Part shown: one piece after another, positions 14,001 through 23,000 of the stretch
Layout of the letters: every line of letters begins with the position of its first letter
Numbering within the stretch: position 1 is the stretch's first letter
Assembly: GCF_027579695.1 (NCBI RefSeq)
Contig: NC_083575.1
Span: 66,625,154 to 66,689,153, forward strand
DNA length: 64,000 nucleotides
DNA from: Neoarius graeffei
Taxonomy: Eukaryota; Chordata; Actinopteri; Siluriformes; Ariidae
Reading direction: 5' to 3'
Program-made: the position numbers and the translations under genes
The notes under the pieces: model-generated
The model's database searches: none
Told to the model about the DNA's origin: nothing
The model's input: the letters and a program-made list of their open reading frames with translations, nothing else

Positions 14001-17000
14001 CCCTGGCTGCGCCATACCGGGTGACGTCACGGTCCTTGTTCCTTTAATATCCATAAGGGGTTTGGTGAACTGCTCTTGGTCTGGCCTGTCACCTAGGACC
14101 TGTCTGCCTTGGGAGACCCTAACAGGGGCGTAATGCCCCCGACAACATAGCTCCTAGGATTATTCAAGCACACAAATCCCTCCACCACAATAAGGTGGCA
14201 GTTCTAGGAGGGGTGAGGGGAAAAAAAATAAAATGAAAAAGATAATTTAAAAAAAATTATAGTAGGGGTGTCTGTTTTTCTCTTATCTACTTGTACATTC
14301 AACTTTAAGCATGAGCGTCGCCACCATTGAATGTGAAGGGGAAGTGTCCCCTTCACATTTCATAATTCTTTGTTTGGACCCCCCGCATTTAACATAAAAT
14401 ATTAGTTCACCAGGTGCCATTTATATTGCTTCGTGAAAGAATGTATTCCACTTGATCGATAAGAGAATACACATACCACTGAAAATCCACTCCGGGTTTT
14501 CCGGACCCCCCGCCAGTGCCCCCCTCCATTAAAAATGCTTCCGATGCCCCTGACTTTAAGTCATAGCTAATGTTCAGGCCTAAAACTGTGACACTGTTCA
14601 CTGTCTCTAAGGACTTACCATGAACTACTATCGGCTTGAGATCAGGTTTGTTCTTTGCAAAGCTAATCCTGAGTTCCTTGCATTTGGTTTCATTCAGCTG
14701 AAATCCTTCAGAGCTAGATTGACTGGAAATAGTGTCCACAACAGATTGAATGTTGCTCTCCTGGCCTTTCTCTACTACTTCTGAGATTGTGGTGTCGTTT
14801 ACTTATTTCCACATGTTGATCGGTGCATCGAGGTCGTTGATCATAATGAGAAACAACCAGGGGTCTAGTTTGGTCCCCTGAGGGACGCTGGCAGACACCG
14901 AATACCATTCAGAAAACCAGTCTTGTGCTAATTTGACACGCTGCTTTCGGTCCATCAGGAAATCGACAATCCAGCTCTTGATCTGCATTGGAATATCATA
15001 TGCCAAAAGTTTCCTAGCCAGTATGTTATGGTCAATTAGGTCAAAAGCTTTACAGAAATCAAACAAAACCACTCGGATCGTGGCTCCGTTTCCAATGGTG
15101 CCAGTGTACCAATTATGCAACATGCTAATGAGCGTATGCGTGGTAAACTAAATTGGTGTTTGTCAAATTGGTCAAACAGGTCCAAATTGGTGTTTGTCAA
15201 TCTTCTGCAACACCGCTGGTATGACGTACTCTTCAACCACATGATCCTCTGTGATCATGGTCTAACTTTGATTAAAAATGCCTTCTTTCTAACTGTCCCT
15301 GTCAGCACAGCTACCAAACACCTCACATTCTGATTTTTTTCTACTTTTCCTAAAGGCTCTGCACATACAGTCCTCGCTGCTTACTGGTCTGAGAAACTGG
15401 GAAAGAAGAAAATGTTAGGTAATGAGACCTAATGATCTGTATTTTGGTTTGTCAAAAACCAAAATATGTTTCATACCCATCTTCTTAGTAATATAATGCC
15501 GTTGTTTTCTAATTAATGTAACTTTTCATCAGTTTAATTCCCTAAAATAAATATTATAATGGTGTTCTACAAATTCCACCACTATCTACAAAAAATAAAT
15601 TGTAAAATATTTCCATTTATTTAGGCCCCTCAGTGAAACATGGATTCATTCATTACCCTTTAGAAAGTGCTTTATTTTTTATCCTGGTCAGGGACATAGT
15701 TGATCCAGAGCCTATCCTGGGGACACTGGCCACAAACACCCTGTATGGAACACCAATCTTTAAATCCTAGACAGTTCTGTACTCCCTTTAAAAATACATA
15801 CGGGGCATAGGGTAATGCTTCACTGTTAGCTCTTGCTTAGGGTGGATCACATTAATGAAATTAGATAAAACATAAGAAAACCGCTGAGAGTAAAATGACC
15901 ATTACTGATTAATAAAAACATGAGGCCCTGAGCAAATGCAAATAAAGGGAAAAATAAATACAAACCCCATTTCCAGAAAAGTTGGGATATTTTCCAAAAT
16001 GCAATAAAAACAAAACTGATTTGTTAATTCATGTGAAACTTTATTTAATTGACAAAAGTACAAAGAAAATATTTAATAGTTTGACTAAGCCTGACCAACT
16101 TTGTTCACATTTACAAAATATAATTAAGTTAGAATTCGAAGACTACAACACACAAAAAAAGTTGGGATAGGCATTATTACCATTGTGTTACATTACCTTT
16201 CCTTTAATACCATGTTTTGTTGTATGGGATCTGAGGATACCAATTGTTGCAGTTTTGCAATTGGAATTTGTCCATTCTTGCTTGATACAGGACTTCAGCT
16301 GCCCAACAGTCCGGGGTCACCGTTGTCTGATTCTCCTCCTCATGATGCGCCATACATTCTCAATAGGAGACAGATCTAGATGGCAGCAGGCCAGTCAAGC
16401 ACACTCGCTCTGTCCATGAAGCCATGCTGTTGTAGCCCATGCAGAATGAGGCCTGGCACTGCCCTGCTGAAATAATCATGGACTTCCCAAGAAGAGACGC
16501 ATTGATGGAAACATATGCCCAGGTCAGACGGCAGGCTGCAACTAGGTTTTCAACTACTTGTGTCTACCTGCGATAACAAAATCACAGGTAGACAAGACTG
16601 GTCTTGCGTTGACACAGATAATGGCAGTGTGTTGCAGAGGGTCTTTAGTCAAAGCAGGTTGACACAAGTGGATCACGATCTGTTCGCATTTCAGCTGCGA
16701 TTCGCTTCTCATTGGTGCAAAATAGTAGGTTGACGCAGGTAGAGGCAGGCGGTCGTGCAACACTTGAGCGACCAATCGCGGGTTGAAGCAGTTTGGAGTG
16801 TGTGGAGAAGGAGAGGAAGGCAAAAAAACACGTTCACACAAACTCCAGGACTTCCACAATACTCATAGTTTATTAACTTACTGCAGCAAAATTCTCATAG
16901 TTAGTTTCCCAGTATTAAGCAAAAGCGTTAAAATATAGAGTTGAAATGACTAAAAACTTGATTTAACTTTAGGAAGTGTTAAATTAACACTGCAGAGATT

Positions 17001-20000
17001 GGGACAAAATAAACACCAGCATTGTGTTAAAATTGACTCTCTCAGAGTTGATTTAATACTATAAAATTTGCTGTGTACACTTCAACCTTACCGTGCCTGG
17101 TTAAATGGCTCTATCAGACGAACATTTTTTTTTTTTTAACTTTTGTCACATGTACACTTCAAGCACAGTGAGATTCATCCTCTGCATTTAAACCATCTGA
17201 AGCAGTGAACACACGTGCGCACACACCCAGAGCAATGGGCAGCCATACTACAGCGCCTGGGGAGCAGTCAGGGGTTAAGTACCTTACTCAAGGCCACCCC
17301 ACGTTAACCTAACTGCATGTCTTTGGACTGTGGGGAAAACTGGAGCACCCGGAGGAAACCCATGCAGACACGAGGAGAACATGCAAACTACACACAGAAA
17401 GGCCCCTGCCGGCCACTGGGCTCGAATCCAAAACCTTCTTGCTGTGAGGTGACAGTGCTAACCACTACACCACCCAAAATACAGTGGTCCTTGAAAGTTT
17501 GTGAACCCTTTAGAATTTTCTATATTTCTACATAAATATGACTTAAAACATCATAAGATTTTCACACCAGTCCTAAAAGTAGATAAAGAGAACCCAGTTA
17601 AACAAATGAGACAAAAATATTATACTTGGTCATTTATTTATTGAGGAAAATGAGCCATTATTACATATCTGTGAGTGGCAAAAGTACGTGAACCTCTAGG
17701 ATTAGCAGTTAATTTGAAGGTGAGTCAGGTGTTTTCAATCAATGGGCTGACAATCGGGGGTGAGTGGGCACCCTGTTTTTTTTAAAGAACAGGGATCTAT
17801 CAAAGTCTGAACTCCACAACACAGGTTTGTGGAAGTGTATCATGGCATGAACAAAGGAGATTTCTGAGGAACTCAGAAAAAGCATTGTTGATGCTCATCA
17901 GGCTGGAAAAGGTTACAAAACCATCTCTAAAGAGTTTGGACTCCACCAATCCACAGTCAGACAGATTGTGTACAAATGGAGGAAATTCAAGACCATTGTT
18001 ACCCTCCCCAGGAGTGGTCGACCAACAAAGATCACTCCAAGAGCAAGGTGTGTAATAGTCGGTGAGGTCACAAAGGACCCCAGGGTAACTTCTAAGCAAC
18101 TGAAGGCCTCTCTCACATAGGCTAATGTTCATGAGCCCACCATCAGGAGAACACTGAACAACAATGGTGTGCATGGCAGGGTTGCAAGGAGAAAGCCACT
18201 GCTCTCCAAAAAGAACATTGCTGCTCGTCTGCAGTTTGCTAAAGAGCACATGGACAAGCCAGAAGGCTATTAGAAAAATGTTTTGTGGATGGATGAGACT
18301 AAAATAGAACTTTTTGGTTTAAATGAGAAGCATTATGTTTGGAGAAAGGAAAAACACCATTCCAGAATAAGAACTTTATCCCATCTGTGAAACATGGTGG
18401 TGGTAGTATCATGGTTTGGGCCTGTTTTGCTGCATCTGGGCCAGGACGGCTTGCCATCATTGATGGAACAATGAATTCTGAATTATACCAGCGAATTCTA
18501 AAGGAAAATATCAGGACATCTGTCCATGAACTGAATCTCAAGAGAAGGTGGGTCATGCAGCAAGACTAAGCACACAAGTCGTTCTACCAAAGAATGGTTA
18601 AAGAAGAATAAAGTTAATGTTTTGGAATGTCAAAGTCCTGACCTTAATCCAATGGAAATGTTGTGGAAGGACCTGAAGCGAGCAGTTCATGTGAGGAAAC
18701 CCACCAGCATCCCAGAGTTGAAGCTGTTCTGTACGGAGGAACGGGCTAAAATTCCTCCAAGCCGGTGTGCAGGACTGATCAACAGTTACCGCAAACGTTT
18801 AGTTGCAGTTATTGCTGCACAAGGGGGTCACACCACATACTTTTGCCACTTACAGATATGTAATATTGGATCATTTTCCTCAATAAATAAATAACCAAGT
18901 ATAATATTTTTGTCTCATTTCTTTAACTGGGTTCTCTTTATCTACTTTTAGGACTTGTGTGAAAATCTGATGTTTTAGGTCATATTTATGCAGAAATATA
19001 GAAAATTCTAAAGGGTTCACAAACTTTCAAGCACCACTGTAGAAGTCACATGTTCCCTAAACATTACTCGAGTTGAGGAGCAAAAAGAAAAAGGAGCTCA
19101 TTAAGAAACACCCATTTCCAGCAAGGTGCACGGCTCAACTAACAGAAAACACAAGCCCAAGCTGATGACGCCGCCTCTCTAGGCAACACAGCATGTCTTA
19201 AAGGCACACTTCAAAATTTCAATTGTTACAATGTCTGACCGGGCGGCACGGTAGTGTAGTGGTTAGTGCTGTCACCTTACAGCAAGAAGGTCCAGGTTCG
19301 AGCCCCATGGCCGGCGAGGGCCTTTCTGTGTGGAGTTTGCATGTTCTCCCCGTGGGTTTCCCCCACAGTCCAAAGACATGCAGGTTAGGTTAACTGGTGA
19401 CTCTAAATTGACTGTAGGTGTGAGTGTGAATGGTTGTCTGTGTCTATGTGTCAGCCCTGTGATGACCTGGCGACTTGTCCAGGGTGTACCCCGCCTTTCG
19501 CCTGTAGTCAGCTGGAATAGGCTCCAGCTTGCCTGCGACCCTGTAGAACAGGATAAAGTGGCTAGAGATAATGAGATGAGACAACGTCTGACCACAACGA
19601 AGGATTTGGCGCAAAACGCTTGCGTCCACTTGCCACCCGACTGATCGCAGGTCACAGCATGCACCTTTCTGCCCTTTGACCTGGGCAATATCCTTCTCTA
19701 AAATCCCAACATACGCCTCCGCATCAATGGTACCTTCAAACACATGCAATGCACCCCATACCATCACAGATGCTGGCTTTTGCACCACAAACTGAATGCA
19801 TAGCTGCCAACATTCTGAAATTGTAAATAGTAATACAAGGTTGGGTACTGAGTCTTGGTGGGGGGTCGGGGGGGCAGCCCCCCCGCCGCCGCCGCCAAAG
19901 CTTTCTAGCAAAACTACCCTGAAAAATCACACCAAAACCAAAACCAAAACAAAATAGTTTTACAAAATTTATTCTACAAACTAAACTATCATCTTGCATT

Positions 20001-23000
20001 AATTTGCAAAGTTCTTTTCAACAATGGAAACAAATTTACCTGGAACTAGAATACATGTATAATCAAAGCAATTTGGCACAGATCAAACATAAAAGGAACC
20101 TCTTGTAATCAACACCAAACATAAAAATGCCTCAAAACATGCTTGGCACAAAGTGAAACAGCTCAAAAAAGTGTCAATTTCAACTTGCTTCTTCACATGA
20201 CTACAAATCAAACAGAACAGAATCAACAACACACCCCGGGCATCAAATCGTGCCCACCAATCACAACGCAAGGTTTTTGTTTGGATTCTTTGGGCGGGCT
20301 TTTGCAGGAGTGACGACAAGACTGCGCGACGCTGGAGAAAGCGCTATTGAACAGCACTCGTTTGACTCCGCTTTGGAATCAGTTTTAGAAGAATTAGGAG
20401 TTTTCGTTGAAACATGAGCAGGAAGAGGCTCTCCGCTCATTCCATGATCGCTGAATCTTCACCAAAACACTTGACACTCCAATGGTGTCCCTCTCCACAT
20501 GCTGTTTGTTTACCCCATAGACATATAAACATGGGCGGCACGATGGTGTAGTGGTTAGCGCTGTCGCCTCACAGCAAGAAGGTCCTGGGTTCGAGCCCCG
20601 GGGCCGGTGAGGGCCTTTCTGTGTGGAGTTTGCATGTTCTCCCTGTGTCCGCGTGGGTTTCCTCTGGGTGCTCCGGTTTCCCCCACAGTCCAAAGACATG
20701 CAGGTTAGGTTAACTGGTGACTCTAAATTGACCGTAGGTGTGAGTGTGAATGGTTGTCTGTGTCTATGTGTCGGCCCTGTGATGACCTGGCGACTTGTCC
20801 AGGGTGTACCCCGCCTTTCGCCCGTAGTCAGCTGGGATGGGCTCCAGCTTGCCTGCGACCCTGTAGAAGGATAAAGCGGCTAGAGATAATGAGATGAGAT
20901 GAGACATATAAACATAGACACCGCATTGAGCTGGTGGCCCGTTGCTGGGATACGTCAGAGTGTCCGCCATATTGGATGTGGCAAATCTTCCCCGTAAACC
21001 AATGCAAGTAAATGGACTGAACTTCATAAAGCCCCTTTCTACAATAATATTTAACTCGATGCCTTTTATTCACCCATTAAGACACACACGTATATATTTG
21101 AGAAACAAACAGGCATCAAAACAAATAACTTTTAATGTGATGGTTATAAATAGTGTGCGAAATACCCTGTACACTTAGCCTAGTAAACTAGACCCACCCG
21201 CCTAGCGGCCAAAAATATTTTTGCCTAGCGAGTGGGTCTAGCCTCGCACCATATAAACAAAAACACCCCGGGCATCAAATCGTGCCCGCCAATCACAACG
21301 CAAGGTTTTTGTTTGGATTCTTTGGGCGGGCTTTTGCAGGAGTGACGACAAAGCTGCGCGACGCTGGAGAAAGCACAACAGGAAAGATGGCTACGGCTAG
21401 TGAACAGCGCGCATTTGACTCCGCTTTGGAATCAGTTTTAGAAGAATTAGACTTGGAGTTTTCGTTGAAACATGAGCAGGAAGAGGTTCTCCGCTCATTC
21501 CTTTTCAAGAAGGACGTTTTCGCTGCTTTGCCGACCAGCTATGGCAAAAGTCTGATCTACCAGCTGGCTCCGCTTGTAGCCAAAAGGATGGGGCTAGTTT
21601 GTGCAGTACGAAGAATTAATAAACAGCTTTGAAACATTACTTTTTGATTGTTTCTTATTTTCCCGTTATTGTAAATTTAAGGGAAATTATTTCACCAAAC
21701 ACCACTAAATAAAAACTCTCAAAAACAGTTTAAGCAAACCCTTGAAAAACACTTGAAAAAAATAAGTGTGTATGTTAAGTATGTGGTACAGACTCCAAAC
21801 TTGTGGTCATTATCTCCAAACTTCTTAATATCTAGAACCTGTTTATTAATTAATACGCATTTTGAAAAATTATTTATTTCAAGGTCTCCTCCACTGCGCG
21901 CTCTGACTACGTCACAGTCACTGTTGCGCTGATTGGTCAGAGCGTTGGCCTATACGCACAGAGACAGTTTGAAAGACAGCAGTTTGTTCCTCCCACCCCT
22001 GTCGGAAATGTCTACGGATCGAGGTCAGACTAAATATTCACATTTAGTCTGGCTTGCCAGGCTACTGTACACTGCAAACTAGCGACAGATACGTGATCGA
22101 TAGCTCAGGTAAGCTAATCAGTCAGCATACCGTAGCAAGCTACCAAAACCTGAGGCCACAATAACCAACCTACAAGACTGAATATGATAAATGATGGAAA
22201 TAGTGGAAAAACTGGAAATAGTGAATGAAAATAAAAATGTACGGTTTTATTTATTGAGTCACCACACAGACCTACTCTCGTTGAATAAAGTGAGCTTAAT
22301 GACTGCCAAACTGAGTTCGGCCAGGTTCTAACGTCATACCAAAACAAAATACATCACCGATTCCTTCACATTCAGAAAGGTTAAAAACGTTCATCATACG
22401 TTCAAAAACGTTCATCATAGTGTGGCACTGTATTATCTAATTCTCACTGCTTATAACTATACACCTACCCGGTGGAGATGAGCTGGGAAACTGAAGACTG
22501 AAGGAACAGTATTGAAAAGTATTTTTCCAGTCTCACCTGTGAAAGGTAATCCCATGTGATCTCGTTTGGACGGTAAACCTGTTGGTACAGTTAAACGCAG
22601 CACATGAATGAGGCGTCTTTATTCTCGGCTACTGTCTAGACGCTATACCAGAGACGGTTGAAGAATCTCCACTTTGCCCCATCCAATATGGCGGCGAGGA
22701 TGACGTATGATTCTACGCAGAAGGCGGAGTCTATGTTTATATGTCCATGGTTTACCCTCCCCCACTGCTTTCTGTTGCTCTGACTACGTCACAGTCACTG
22801 TTGCGCTGATTGGTCAGAGCATTGGCCTATACGCACAGAGACAGTTTGAAAGACAACGGGTTCAAATACGAATCCCACCGGTGATAGGCTTTGAAAATGA
22901 CCCATGAAAATTGGCAAAATTGTATTTTATTGTAGTAAATTCGTATTTTCGTAATCAAAACGACAAATCGTAATAAATACGATTTATTCGTAGTAGTTGG

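Larger units (their letters stand above)
10915..14150 (-). mobile_element. RTE-like LINE (near full-length ORF, frameshifted)
   Basis: On -: endonuclease 13764-12664, linker 12645-12244, RT 12234-11204, C-terminal domain 11162-10926. The 3' end ends GGATAAGCGGATCGAGACAA and a GATGAGACGATG tail near 10885-10930, resembling the SINE family 1 tail. RTE-clade assignment is from general motif layout and is tentative. Confidence 0.8.

Noticed and set aside
17482..19039. Functional Tc1 transposase
   Set aside because: At least one in-frame stop and several frameshifts break the coding region.
21387..21632. Host RecQ/WRN-type gene exon
   Set aside because: It lies within a TSD-flanked element, recurs at 49553-49798, and stops after motif I.
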